Positions 53,057 through 61,574 are shown, numbered from the stretch's first letter. The stretch: DNA of 64,000 bases from Lachnospiraceae bacterium (GCA_009911195.1 QXWV01000085.1:1-64000), one strand, 5' to 3'. The notes: generated from the sequence alone by a model not told the origin. Made by a program: numbers and translations.

Positions 53057-53214
53057 TTTTCCATCAGATAACGCTCATTCCTTACAGTCGCAAATCCCAG
53101 CCTTTCAAAAAGTGCCAACGCGGGCAGTGACGCATCCAGATACGCCTTATCGTATTTTTCGCTAATCTGAGCTTCGATATTTTTCATAAGTAATGTGCCA
53201 TAATCTTTCCCCAT
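53053..53214 (-). pseudogene. C-terminal fragment of a GNAT acetyltransferase
   Basis: A 53-residue frame reading GKDYGTLLMKNIEAQIS, AYLDASLPALALFERLGF and ending RYLMEN is the last third of a GNAT N-acetyltransferase (acetyl-CoA-binding helix and final strands). The N-terminal two thirds are absent. It lies 3 nt after the intact GNAT gene on the same strand and is the 3' remnant of a second one. Confidence 0.65.
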
Positions 53215-53217
53215 ATC

Positions 53218-53661
53218 TTATATATCAATCCACTGGATAAAAGCCGTCTTATCCGAACTGTTATACCCTGCATTTCGATAGAAGTTCAATATACTTTCAT
53301 CCTTTGAACCTGTAAGCAGCATCATCTTGTAACAATTATTCTCTTCTGCAATCTTCTTAGCAAAATTTAGGCAATCGGAAGCATAACCTCTTTTTCGATA
53401 CTCCCCATGCGTTACCACATTTTCAACAAATGCATATGGGCGAACATTTCTTGTTAGATTTGGAATAATCACACATACACAAGATGCTACTATCTTGCCA
53501 TCAGCTTCACAAACAATCAGATGATGATTTGCATCATTTGTAATATTTTCCCATGTGTTTCGTAAGTGCTCTGTATCTTCTGGAACGCTTTCCTCATGCA
53601 GATACAGATATAACTGAAGTATTTCAGTTAAATCGTCTTTATTTGCTTCTCTGATTGTCAT
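53218..53661 (-). CDS. GNAT family N-acetyltransferase
   Basis: 147 residues covering the whole fold: REANKDDLTEILQLY, VENVVTHGEYRKRGYASDCLNFA (acetyl-CoA pyrophosphate loop R-K-R-G-Y-A), and the C-terminal YRNAGY. Substrate unknown. Confidence 0.85.
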   Translation of the reverse strand: MTIREANKDDLTEILQLYLYLHEESVPEDTEHLRNTWENITNDANHHLIVCEADGKIVASCVCVIIPNLTRNVRPYAFVENVVTHGEYRKRGYASDCLNFAKKIAEENNCYKMMLLTGSKDESILNFYRNAGYNSSDKTAFIQWIDI

Positions 53662-53869
53662 TTACTCCGAATATCTCCTTGCCAAAATCCATCTATAACT
53701 ATTTATCCAAAAAATAAAACAAAGATGATTGATTCCGTTTCACTTCTTGTGCCGCCCTTAAACTCAAGTGTCGGTTTTTTATTTTTCCGAAATGTGATGA
53801 TTAATATATTTCGACTTCGAGGCAACAGCTCAATCATGTCCAGAAGTGCCCTGCGCTTCCTCTCATGAT

Positions 53870-54566
53870 TCTTCCGGCTTTACTTCTTCCTTTTTCTGTT
53901 CTTCCACACCCTCCAGCTCACGCATAAAATTTCTCTAAGCTGTTCCTCTATACCTGTGATAAGCTCCGATGCCGTCCAGCGGATTGTGTCAAGGGAAGAT
54001 TTCAGTTCTTTCATATCCTTTCCGTTACTCCACCCGGCAATATACCCAAAGGAATAATCAGCAAGTCAAGCCTGCCCTTCCACGGATAAGAGCCGAGCAG
54101 ATTGTCTTTTGCCAGATGCACATAAGCCATGCTGTTTTCGTCCATGCCCATACATACCCATATCGAAAATACACGCCTGATGTCATTATAGTTTGTCTTG
54201 ACAAAATCTCGTTCCTTCTGTGAGGAAACAAGGCGGCTCACATAAAATACTGCCCTGTTCAGGATATGGTAGCCTGTTGGCTCATCTTTTTGTGCCTCCA
54301 AATTCACAATAACCTATGAGATACCGTCTTTCATCCGCACATAAAAAATAATGTCAAACCGAATAAGCCCCTCGTTAATCTCCGCATTTTCCGTATTCAG
54401 CCCGACAATCCGCTGCCCGTCTTTTTCCTGTTCGGCATTGGTCAGCCCCGGCTCTACCGGAATCATACTGATAAAAGGCTCTCCCCCATTCCCCAAAGGT
54501 ATATGACCTCAATGCCATTATACCCTGAAATTTCTGCTAAATCAATCGTAGCCTTCCAGAAGCTGA
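53870..54566 (-). pseudogene. Broken PD-(D/E)XK nuclease family transposase (Rpn-like)
   Basis: Three frame pieces on the minus strand read in order: FWKATIDLAEISGYNGIEVI (about 54566-54505), then GNGGEPFISMIPVEPG..RFDIIFYVRMKDGIS (to 54314), then VIVNLEAQKDEPTGYHILNRAVFY..IIPLGI (to 54011). A frameshift separates the first two, and a TAG that probably was CAG separates the others in the same frame. RFDI and NLEAQ supply the Asp and Glu-x-Gln of the nuclease core. The C-terminus is lost; a short reading frame of unclear origin follows to about 53870. Confidence 0.75.
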
Positions 54567-55035
54567 GCCGGACGTGTCTGGATTTTTATTGATTGTTGAA
54601 TCGTTATAGCGTTTCCTCAATATTTTCAGCCTTTCGATTTTAGCCACTTCCTGCCTTATCAAATCGGCATTCGTATCTTCCAGATTGATAAACACAACTA
54701 ATTCTTCTACCGAAGCAAAGTCTCTAATATTCGGTGTTTTTCCGTTTATTCCTTTTTCACTTCTCCATTGCGCCGCCATTTTTCCAAATAAAGCCATAAT
54801 CAAAATATCTGCTTCTGAAGCGTATGTATATGCCATCTCCTGCTGAGATAATGTCGGCATTATCAGAAATTCCTTTACCGCATCTGTATAAATACGATAA
54901 TTGATTTTTGATAGTTTTCTCTTTGCATCCAATCGCTAATCGGTTTGCTTCGTCTTTCTTTAATCGCTGTTAGTCCTTGATAATATAGAGTTTAAATTCT
55001 GGTGAAATCCACGAAGCAAACTCAATTCCTCTCAA
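54537..55035 (-). pseudogene. KilA-N domain protein remnant (C-terminal half)
   Basis: Frame pieces FASWISPEFKLYIIKD-stop-QRLKKDEANRL (about 55020-54925) and KLSKINYRIYTDAVKEFLI..MAYTYASEADILIMALFG..QWRSEKG (to about 54600) match the C-terminal part of phage or mobile-element KilA-N proteins. There is a TAA where a Tyr codon is expected, then a frameshift. The DNA-binding N-terminal half is missing. The last residues run into the neighbouring nuclease remnant, so a deletion fused the two. Confidence 0.75.
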
Positions 55036-55044
55036 TCCACATTT

Positions 55045-55509
55045 TCAATTTTCTTTTAACTTTTTCTCCATAATTTCATATACCAACTTTACATCATTTT
55101 CCAATTCATATATCCCATGCCCCACCGTTTTATAGCCTCTATGTTCATATAAACACGCTGCCGGAAGCGAAGCGTCCAAAATAACCGTATTATATGTTTT
55201 GGAAATTTCCTTTTCCAAACAATTCATAATATACGAGCCACAGCCTTGATTTTGATAAGAGGGCAACACATATACTCCTGTAATATGATTGCCGTCAAAA
55301 CAACCTGTTCCGACAATCACATCATTATACACCAATACTCCCATATTTCCAAACGCTATCCCCTTTATAATGTGTTCTTTACTATGATGTCTGCAAAAGA
55401 AATCCACTACTTCCTTTGGATAATATTTCGGATATATGGTTTTAATAGCCGTATGTAATACATTTTGAACATCATTCGCCATATCCGAAGTTGCCCTTAT
55501 ATATTTCAT
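55045..55509 (-). CDS. GNAT family N-acetyltransferase
   Basis: 154 residues. ITGVYVLPSYQNQGCGSYIMNCLEKEI is the acetyl-CoA-binding motif A, and YEHRGYKTVGHGIYELENDVKLVYEIMEK the C-terminus. ATG at 55509 after GGAGGAG; the upstream frame is not needed. Interestingly AYLDASLPA of the fragment at 53053 resembles VILDASLPAA here, so the fragment came from a close relative. Confidence 0.85.
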   Translation of the reverse strand: MKYIRATSDMANDVQNVLHTAIKTIYPKYYPKEVVDFFCRHHSKEHIIKGIAFGNMGVLVYNDVIVGTGCFDGNHITGVYVLPSYQNQGCGSYIMNCLEKEISKTYNTVILDASLPAACLYEHRGYKTVGHGIYELENDVKLVYEIMEKKLKEN

Positions 55510-55722
55510 ATCGCTCCTCCGATAAATCATCTCTCACTTTGATTTTTCTCAATTATATACGAAAGCATAATCTCTTTCAATTCCCCTAACTGCTTTTATT
55601 TAGGCTTATGCTCTTTAAGATACTGCAAATGCTTTCGCCCCCAAATGCCAATCGGCTTTTCGTCTGCACCTTACCATTCATATCGTAACATTCAGTCTGT
55701 AATAACCATGTGTGGAAGCGAC

Positions 55723-55766
55723 AAAAAACGCCCTTAGCCATGAGTTCTTATCCGCAGCTAAGGGCG
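55723..55766 (-). terminator. Intrinsic terminator after the 48-aa gene / guaA
   Basis: On the minus strand CGCCCTTAGC and GCTAAGGGCG (perfect 10 bp) around an 18-nt loop, followed by TTTTTTG. A strong terminator, 24 nt after the small gene and 180 nt after guaA. The 55510-55789 region holds nothing else I can name. Confidence 0.8.
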
Positions 55767-55789
55767 CTAATAATATGGGTTTAATCCAA

Positions 55790-55936
55790 TCACAAAAGCC
55801 ACTTCTCAATCATTCTGTTACCCGTAAACCACTGGACAACAAGAATAATTGCACTTGCTATGACTGTTATCCATTTGTTATCAAAAGACCTCTTGAAACG
55901 CCGCAAACCCGCATAAACGCTGAGTTTACTAAACAT
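55790..55936 (-). CDS. Small membrane protein, 48 aa, directly after guaA
   Basis: An ATG at 55936, 6 nt after the guaA stop, opens a 48-residue frame: MFSKLSVYAG, a basic stretch LRRFKRSFDNK, a hydrophobic span WITVIASAIILVVQW, and the tail FTGNRMIEKWLL. One predicted membrane segment with a positive N-terminus. GGGAATA is a weak ribosome-binding site, but coupling to guaA is possible. A strong terminator follows, marking the end of the transcript. Function unknown; no database match can be claimed. Confidence 0.45.
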   Translation of the reverse strand: MFSKLSVYAGLRRFKRSFDNKWITVIASAIILVVQWFTGNRMIEKWLL

Positions 55937-55942
55937 TTTTGT

Positions 55943-57235
55943 TTATTCCCATTCAATCGTAGCCGTAGGCTTCGGGCTTAAGTCATAGCACACCCTATTC
56001 ACATTCGGCACTTCCTTCATAATCCTGTCCGTAATCTTCATCAGCACTGGCCAATCCACCTGTTCCACCGTGGCCGTCATAGCGTCCACCGTATTCACCG
56101 CCCGGATAATTACCGGATATTCAAAGCATCTGGCGTGGTCGCGCACACCTACCGACTTAAAGTCCGGCACCGCTGTAAAATACTGCCATACTTTCTTATC
56201 CAGCCCGGCCAATGCAAATTCTTCCCTCAAAATAGCATCCGACTCACGAACTGCCTCCAGGCGCTCCTTTGTAATAGCCCCCAGGCATCTAACCCCTAAT
56301 CCCGGGCCCGGGAACGGCTGACGGAATACCATTTCTCTTGGAAGCCCCAGTTCCAAACCGCAAGCACGGACTTCATCTTTAAACAAATAATAAAGCGGCT
56401 CTACCAAAGAAAATTTCAAATCCTCCGGCAAACCTCCCACGTTATGATGTGACTTCACCATTTTGGCAGTCTTCGTTCCGGACTCTATAATATCCGGGTA
56501 AATCGTTCCCTGCGCCAGGAAATCAATCCCCTCCAATTTACGCGCCTCTTCCTCAAATACACGGATAAATTCCGCACCAATAATTTTCCTCTTTCGTTCC
56601 GGGTCTGCCACTCCGGCCAGCTTCCCAAGAAAACGCTCCTGCGCGTCCACATAAATCAAATTGGCGTCCATCTGGTTTTTAAAGACCTCTATAACGCTCT
56701 CCGACTCCCCTTTCCTCATCAGCCCATGGTTCACATGTACGCATACCAGTTGCTTGCCGATGGCCTTAATCAGCAAAGCCGCCACTACCGAGCTGTCCAC
56801 ACCGCCCGACAGCGCCAGAAGCACCTTCTTATCGCCCACCTTTTCGCGCACCAGTTCCACCTGGTCATCAATAAAATTCTTCATGTTCCAGTTAGCTTCC
56901 GCTTTACAAGTATCAAATACAAACTCTTTCAGCTTATCCTCTTCTGGCATTTCATCGAATTTCAATTCACATTCCGATGTGGGATGGTCTATGGACATCA
57001 TAGGATACCCCATATTGTACAGCTCCGCCCTGATTTCTACTGGCGCGCCGTCCACCACTCTGTTTTCCCCTCCAAACAAAATAATTCCTTTTAAATTCTC
57101 CGCCTTCTCCAAATCCTGCGCCGTAATATCATGGGCATATATCTCGCTATATACCCCCAAAGCCCGGATTTTCCTCGCCAGCTCCGCATTCTTCGTACTT
57201 CCAAGGTCCAAAACCGCTATCATGTCCTGTTTCAT
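55943..57235 (-). CDS. guaA: GMP synthase with degenerate glutaminase domain
   Basis: Converts XMP to GMP. The 430-residue chain is about 85-100 residues shorter than usual GuaA. The ATP-pyrophosphatase domain (P-loop SGGVDS, 143-148) and the C-terminal dimerisation domain (ending DLSPKPTATIEWE) are complete. The N-terminal GATase starts normally (MIAVLDLGSTKNAELARKIR..GIILFGG) but is missing the GICYG nucleophile-elbow segment and the catalytic His-Glu: after YPMMSIDHP the sequence goes straight to a short acidic linker. It should therefore need free ammonia or a separate amidotransferase. Start at the ATG at 57235 after GAGGAGG. Confidence 0.85.
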   Translation of the reverse strand: MKQDMIAVLDLGSTKNAELARKIRALGVYSEIYAHDITAQDLEKAENLKGIILFGGENRVVDGAPVEIRAELYNMGYPMMSIDHPTSECELKFDEMPEEDKLKEFVFDTCKAEANWNMKNFIDDQVELVREKVGDKKVLLALSGGVDSSVVAALLIKAIGKQLVCVHVNHGLMRKGESESVIEVFKNQMDANLIYVDAQERFLGKLAGVADPERKRKIIGAEFIRVFEEEARKLEGIDFLAQGTIYPDIIESGTKTAKMVKSHHNVGGLPEDLKFSLVEPLYYLFKDEVRACGLELGLPREMVFRQPFPGPGLGVRCLGAITKERLEAVRESDAILREEFALAGLDKKVWQYFTAVPDFKSVGVRDHARCFEYPVIIRAVNTVDAMTATVEQVDWPVLMKITDRIMKEVPNVNRVCYDLSPKPTATIEWE

Positions 57236-57344
57236 TCCATTCCTCCTCATCTGCAAAACCCTTGCATCTTATAACACAGTCTCCTGCGCCAATATACATT
57301 TCTATTTTATCCTCTTCTTTTTCCTTTCGCAATATTTTTCTTTT

Positions 57345-57434
57345 TATATTATCTCTTGATATATTATCTCTTGATATATTATCTCTTGACATATAGGTAA
57401 CTTGTTGCTATAATCAAAAGCGTAACAAGTTGCC
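57345..57434 (+). promoter_or_regulatory. Promoter, tandem repeats and operator of the MarR-flavodoxin operon
   Basis: Three perfect 15-bp units TATATTATCTCTTGA (57345-57389) run into the -35: TTGACA at 57386-57391, 17-nt spacer, TATAAT at 57409-57414. An inverted repeat GGTAACTTGTT (57396-57406) / AACAAGTTGCC (57424-57434) brackets the -10 and start site, a fitting autorepression operator for the MarR protein. The start codon follows 16 nt later with AAGGAGG. Confidence 0.8.
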
Positions 57435-57449
57435 AATAAGGAGGATTGC

Positions 57450-57971
57450 ATGAATTTAGATGATTTGACCAAAAAATTTTCAGGTTCTACGGAGAACCAA
57501 AGAAAGGCTATTTTCAGCACCTTATTTATTGCCGGAAATAAGCTGCAAACGCTTTTTGATAACCATATTCCAGAGGTATCTTTAAAGCAATTTATGTTAT
57601 TGTCAATAGTCCGACATACTAAGGAGCAGCTAACATTTACCCAATTAGGAAATTTATTGGGCTGTTCAAGACAAAATATCAAAAAACTAGCTGATATTTT
57701 GATGAAAAAAGGGTTTATTACCATTCAGCAAAGCCCCCATGATACAAGAGCTATGTGTATCTGCCCCACAGAAAAGGTAAATGATTTTTATACAAATGAC
57801 TTTTCCGAATACCAAGAGGAATTAAAATATCTTTTTGAAGTTTATACGGACAAAGAGATTGAAACTCTTTTCATTCTTTTATCAAAGCTGTATGACGGAA
57901 TAGAAAATTTAGAAAAAAGGGTTGCTGATGAAAAAAGTAAAAAAATGAAAGAAGGAGATTTCGGCAGATGA
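57450..57971 (+). CDS. MarR family transcriptional regulator
   Basis: 173 residues; helix-turn-helix in LTFTQLGNLLGCSRQNIKKLADILMKKGFI (about 58-88) and a wing with PHDTRAMCICPT. The C-terminal helix is longer than usual and lysine rich. It overlaps the flavodoxin gene by 4 nt (ATGA), so the two form an operon, probably autoregulated through the inverted repeat upstream. Confidence 0.88.
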   Translation: MNLDDLTKKFSGSTENQRKAIFSTLFIAGNKLQTLFDNHIPEVSLKQFMLLSIVRHTKEQLTFTQLGNLLGCSRQNIKKLADILMKKGFITIQQSPHDTRAMCICPTEKVNDFYTNDFSEYQEELKYLFEVYTDKEIETLFILLSKLYDGIENLEKRVADEKSKKMKEGDFGR

Positions 57972-58489
57972 AAACAATCGTGATTTACAATTCACAGACA
58001 GGGTTTACAAAACGTTATGCCGAATGGATAGCGGAATCAACGGGAGCTGATTGCCTTGCATTATCAGCCGCAAAAAAGAAAGATTTGGCTGCATATGAAG
58101 CAATTATTTTTGGAGGTTGGGCTTGTGCCGGCAGTATCAGTAAAATTAGTTGGTTTAAGGGAAATATGGATAAATGGGCAGACAAGAAGCTGATTGTATT
58201 TTGTGTTGGAGCAAGCCCAATAGATAACCCGGAAATTGACGTAGCTCTTAAACGGAATTTCAACGAGCCGGAGCTGAAAAAAATAAAAACATTTTACTGT
58301 CCGGGAGGGTTGAATTATGAAAAAATGTCTACACCGTCTAAACTGATGATGAAAATGTTTGTAAAAATGCTTAAAGCAAAAAAGAATAAGACAGAAGCAG
58401 AACAAATAATGGCAAAAATGCTTTCTTCGTCTTATGACCTTTCGGACAAAAAGTATATTGAACCCATTTTGCAATATCTGAAAAAATAA
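57968..58489 (+). CDS. Flavodoxin-domain protein
   Basis: 173 residues with the FMN phosphate loop IYNSQTGFTKRYAEWIAE (about 5-23) and GGWACAGSISKISWFKG, as in long-type flavodoxin-fold proteins related to HemG-like oxidoreductases. Soluble flavin electron carrier or reductase; partner unknown. With the MarR gene it forms a small redox- or xenobiotic-responsive unit (inference). Confidence 0.85.
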   Translation: MKTIVIYNSQTGFTKRYAEWIAESTGADCLALSAAKKKDLAAYEAIIFGGWACAGSISKISWFKGNMDKWADKKLIVFCVGASPIDNPEIDVALKRNFNEPELKKIKTFYCPGGLNYEKMSTPSKLMMKMFVKMLKAKKNKTEAEQIMAKMLSSSYDLSDKKYIEPILQYLKK

Positions 58490-58537
58490 TTACTTATCGT
58501 TTCGTCTGTTTGATAACTGATAGTTAAAGAGCGACAT

Positions 58538-58723
58538 CTTAAAGTGCTACAGCCGCTACTGCATATCTTCAAGCGGCTGTATAAGAACAGCGTGACTGGG
58601 CATATATCAGATGAACATTTCACGGAGCAATCGACGGACTACGAAGCCAAGCTGCGAAGCATTGAGCGCTTTGACCCTCATGGCATTCGCCAATATGAAA
58701 CACAGCGCTTGCCGGAAAATTGA
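58538..58723 (+). pseudogene. C-terminal fragment of a large serine recombinase
   Basis: A 61-residue frame without a start codon: LKVLQPLLHIFKRLYKNSVTG, HISDEHFTEQSTDYEAKLRSIE, ending in RLPEN. The pattern LY-x-(D/N)-x-V-x-G-x-I-S-D-E-x-F-x-x-x-S-x-x-Y-E is that of the C-terminal coiled-coil region of transposon-type large serine recombinases. Everything upstream is lost. The final GAAAATTGATTTCC resembles the end of the foldback repeat. Confidence 0.65.
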
Positions 58724-58731
58724 TTTCCCTA

Positions 58732-60042
58732 TCAGTATAGCGATTCCAGCTTCTCGAAATAATCAGCAAAAGTTTTGGAAACGCAGCCCGGGTCGGCGAT
58801 TGTAATCCCTTCGCTCCTAAGTCCTGTCAGGGAAAAGGCCATTGCCATCCTATGGTCATTATAGGTATTCACTACGCTTGGCCTAGGCTTTCCTGGATAT
58901 ATCGCAATATCGCCGCCACATACCTCGCATTGGATTCCCATTCTTTTCAGTTCTGTTTCGATTGCCTGCATCCTGTCGGACTCCTGATGCCTGATATGCC
59001 CTACATTTTTTATTATTGTTTTGCTCTTGGCATATACGGCCACAGCCGCCATTGTCATGGTTTGGTCGGAAAAGTCATTCATATCCACTTCGATTCCTTC
59101 ATAATCACCATTTTCGGGGCCGATGATTTCTATTCCTGAAGGCATATCCACTATTTTTGCCCCCAGCCGTTCCATCACTTCCAAAAATTTGATGTCTCCC
59201 TGAATGGAATTCCTGAACACATTGTCAATGCGGATACTCCCCCCTGTTATGACCGCTGCCGCTGCAAAGTAGCAGGCTGAGGAAACATCGGATTCTATCA
59301 GGTAGCTGCGTCCTTTGTAATTTTGGCCAGCCTTGATAAGGTATTCATTTTCCTCTTCTGTGATTTCAAGCCCAAAATCCTTAACCATTTTCATTGTTAT
59401 GTCAATATAGGATTTGGCTGTCCTTTCCCCGATAATGTGAATCGTGATATCATTTCGGTAGTTCGGGGCACACAGGAGCATGGCACTGACGAACTGGCTG
59501 CTTAGAGAGCCGTCAATGGTAACTTCCGGTTCATTATCGCTACAACCCTGAATCCAATATGGAAGGCGGCAATCTTCTTTCTCATAGGTAAAACGGGTTC
59601 CCAGGGCTTCCATTGTTCGGAGCAGTTCTTTCATTGGCCGTCGGCACATTTGTTCCGATGCATCTACATAGAAGTGGCCATCCATTGTGCCTAGGTATGC
59701 GGTCAGAAATCGTGCCGCTGTTCCTGCGCTGTTGACAAAAATGTGTGCTCCGTCTGCAATTGGCTGTTTGTGGAGGGTAATCCGTTTTTGCTCCTTTTGC
59801 ACTTCTACATGAATTCCCAGGGCTTGCAGGCATTGGATGAAGGCGGTTGTATCATCGCTGAACAGCACATTGTCCAATATGGTCTGGCCTTCTGCCATGG
59901 CACCTAAAAGCAGGGCACGGTTAGTAATGCTTTTGGAGCCTGGAATGATTACTGTTCCTGTTAAGGGAGTGTTGGTTTGTTTTACGTGATATGTTTTGGG
60001 GGTGGTTATTGTTTCCGGTTTGGTTATTATTTTAGTTTTCAT
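58732..60042 (-). CDS. aroA: 3-phosphoshikimate 1-carboxyvinyltransferase (EPSP synthase)
   Basis: 436 residues; transfers enolpyruvate from PEP to shikimate-3-phosphate in the shikimate pathway. GSKSITNRALLLGAMAEG, NSAGTAARFLTAYL (the PEP-site loop), and YNDHRMAMAFSLTGLR are in place; AGTAAR has Ala where many enzymes have Met, as in some class II-like forms. The frame is open to 60114 with a lysine/proline-rich extension read from a low-complexity leader; the ATG at 60042 after CGGAGA is the likely start. The leader contains stacked terminators. Confidence 0.93.
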   Translation of the reverse strand: MKTKIITKPETITTPKTYHVKQTNTPLTGTVIIPGSKSITNRALLLGAMAEGQTILDNVLFSDDTTAFIQCLQALGIHVEVQKEQKRITLHKQPIADGAHIFVNSAGTAARFLTAYLGTMDGHFYVDASEQMCRRPMKELLRTMEALGTRFTYEKEDCRLPYWIQGCSDNEPEVTIDGSLSSQFVSAMLLCAPNYRNDITIHIIGERTAKSYIDITMKMVKDFGLEITEEENEYLIKAGQNYKGRSYLIESDVSSACYFAAAAVITGGSIRIDNVFRNSIQGDIKFLEVMERLGAKIVDMPSGIEIIGPENGDYEGIEVDMNDFSDQTMTMAAVAVYAKSKTIIKNVGHIRHQESDRMQAIETELKRMGIQCEVCGGDIAIYPGKPRPSVVNTYNDHRMAMAFSLTGLRSEGITIADPGCVSKTFADYFEKLESLY

Positions 60043-60163
60043 TGTATTTTCTCCGTTGGGGGGGATTTTTTTGTTTTTAGTTTTTTTTGGGGGCTTTGCT
60101 TTTGCTTTGGGCAAAGGCTCAAAAAACTAGAGGGGAGGGCTTTGCCTCTACTTCGGGCAGAGA

Positions 60164-60188
60164 CCCGAAAAAACTTTGTTTTTTCGGG
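60164..60188 (-). terminator. Hairpin T2 in the aroA leader
   Basis: CCCGAAAAAAC and GTTTTTTCGGG form a perfect 11-bp stem with a 3-nt loop. It lies between the presumed promoter and aroA. Confidence 0.6.
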
Positions 60189-60211
60189 TTCGCTTCGCTC
60201 GTCAAATGGGT

Positions 60212-60252
60212 AAAAAACCAACTGTGCAAGCAAGCTTGACAGTTGGTTTTTT
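60212..60252 (-). terminator. Hairpin T1 in the aroA leader
   Basis: AACCAACTGT and ACAGTTGGTT arms around a 13-nt loop, followed on the minus strand by a run of six T. It has all features of a strong intrinsic terminator; on the plus strand it also ends in TTTTTT. It is 28 nt downstream of the predicted -10. Confidence 0.75.
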
Positions 60253-60279
60253 ATCCATTTGCCTCTGCCCTTTTCGGAC

Positions 60280-60308
60280 ATTATAACATATTTGTCTCTG
60301 GAGGTCAT
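60280..60308 (-). promoter_or_regulatory. Predicted aroA promoter
   Basis: On the minus strand ATGACC (60308-60303), 17-nt spacer, TATAAT (60285-60280). Transcription would pass T1 and T2 before aroA, so readthrough or an additional promoter is needed. The rest of the 437-nt gap up to 60479 is unremarkable. Confidence 0.5.
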
Positions 60309-60479
60309 TATAAATTAAATTGAGGTAGGTGGAAATTGGTTTTTGGAGGGAGCTGAAGCAGTTGGAAAATGTATGTTGGAACGTGATTGACACTGTTGTT
60401 TGCTTCATGTAATATGTAACTATGAAAATGGGAATAATTAATGTGGTGTCTATAGAAAAGTGAGGAAATTTCTAAAATT

Positions 60480-61574
60480 ATGGCAAAGCATATACAGGAA
60501 TTTATAGTTCATGATTATAAAGGTATACATGAGCTGAAATTTGACTCTTTAAATAGTATTAATATATTGACTGGTGATAATAACTGTGGAAAGACCAGCG
60601 TTTTGGAGTTGTTATCTACTATGGATAACCCCCAGTACACTGGTGCTTGGGTTTTATGTTCAAGGATGAATAATGTACGGGGTAGGAATAGGCTGTTTTT
60701 TAATGGCTTTTTTAATATGTTCCCCATTGATAACAATGATAAAAGTATATCCTACACCTATATGGACATGGAAAATAAGCTAACTACTATCACTTTGACA
60801 GCTACTATGGAGGAAACTCAGATTCCGGAAAAGGAAATGTTCCGAATTAACGGGCTGATGAGAACTGGATTTTCAAAAAAAGAGGAGGAATTTATAGATA
60901 CAACATGTATGCATCTACAAACATACAAAAATGGAACAGAAATCAATAAAGATACCATATTCGATTTTCAAACAAGGATTTCTCATTATATAAGCAAGGA
61001 ATCCCTTTTTGTGCATACCACTTATGTTTCCCCAGTAGAACATGCTACTGATATGCTTTACCTGAATGAAATATTATCTAATCCCGAATTATATGAAGAA
61101 CTGTTGGCCATATTAAAGGAATTTGACAATAACATCATCAATATTAGCGCCCTTAAAAGTGAAAATAGCCCTTTCTCTTCGGAATACATGGTTTTAACTA
61201 AAAATCACCAGAATGCCCTGCCTTTAAACGCGTATGGCGACGGCATGAAAAAGGCAGTGCTGCTGTTAAGCGCTATTGTCAAATCGCGAGGCGGTATTCT
61301 TTTGCTTGATGAATTTGAAACAGCTATACACACTTCTGCCATGGATTCTATTTTTTCATGGCTGTTAACCAGCGCCTTGAAGCTGGATGTACAAGTTTTT
61401 TTAACTTCCCACAGTAAAGAAGCTATTGAAAAAGTACTAAAATCAAGCACTGAATTGCAGTCTCATATTAACTTATATACTTTATACGATTTTGAAAGGA
61501 AAAATTATATTCGGATGATGAACTGCCAGGAAGCCATTCATGCACAAGAGAATCTAGGATTGGAGCTTAGGTGA
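60480..61574 (+). CDS. AAA (ABC/SMC-like) ATPase, probable defence-type
   Basis: 364 residues of the AAA_15/AAA_21 group, related to OLD-family ATPases. Walker A is GDNNCGKT (32-39), the signature-like YGDGMKKAVLLLSAI (252-266), Walker B ILLLDEFE (273-280), and a switch His in TSHSKEAIE. Such proteins pair with a TOPRIM nuclease in phage-defence systems (OLD, PARIS-like, Gabija-like) or act alone. The next gene overlaps by 4 nt and begins like a TOPRIM protein but is broken. Composition is more A+T rich than the flanking aroA and ABC-F genes, suggesting recent acquisition. Confidence 0.8.
   Translation: MAKHIQEFIVHDYKGIHELKFDSLNSINILTGDNNCGKTSVLELLSTMDNPQYTGAWVLCSRMNNVRGRNRLFFNGFFNMFPIDNNDKSISYTYMDMENKLTTITLTATMEETQIPEKEMFRINGLMRTGFSKKEEEFIDTTCMHLQTYKNGTEINKDTIFDFQTRISHYISKESLFVHTTYVSPVEHATDMLYLNEILSNPELYEELLAILKEFDNNIINISALKSENSPFSSEYMVLTKNHQNALPLNAYGDGMKKAVLLLSAIVKSRGGILLLDEFETAIHTSAMDSIFSWLLTSALKLDVQVFLTSHSKEAIEKVLKSSTELQSHINLYTLYDFERKNYIRMMNCQEAIHAQENLGLELR

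Noticed and set aside
55712-55981. 89-codon plus-strand frame across the guaA terminator
   Set aside because: Runs through a terminator stem and opposite the guaA 3' end; no ribosome-binding site or recognisable protein.
58709-58730. Fourth foldback repeat copy at the end of the recombinase remnant
   Set aside because: Only about 15 nt (GAAAATTGATTTCC) match the element end and no partner arm is found; too short to call.
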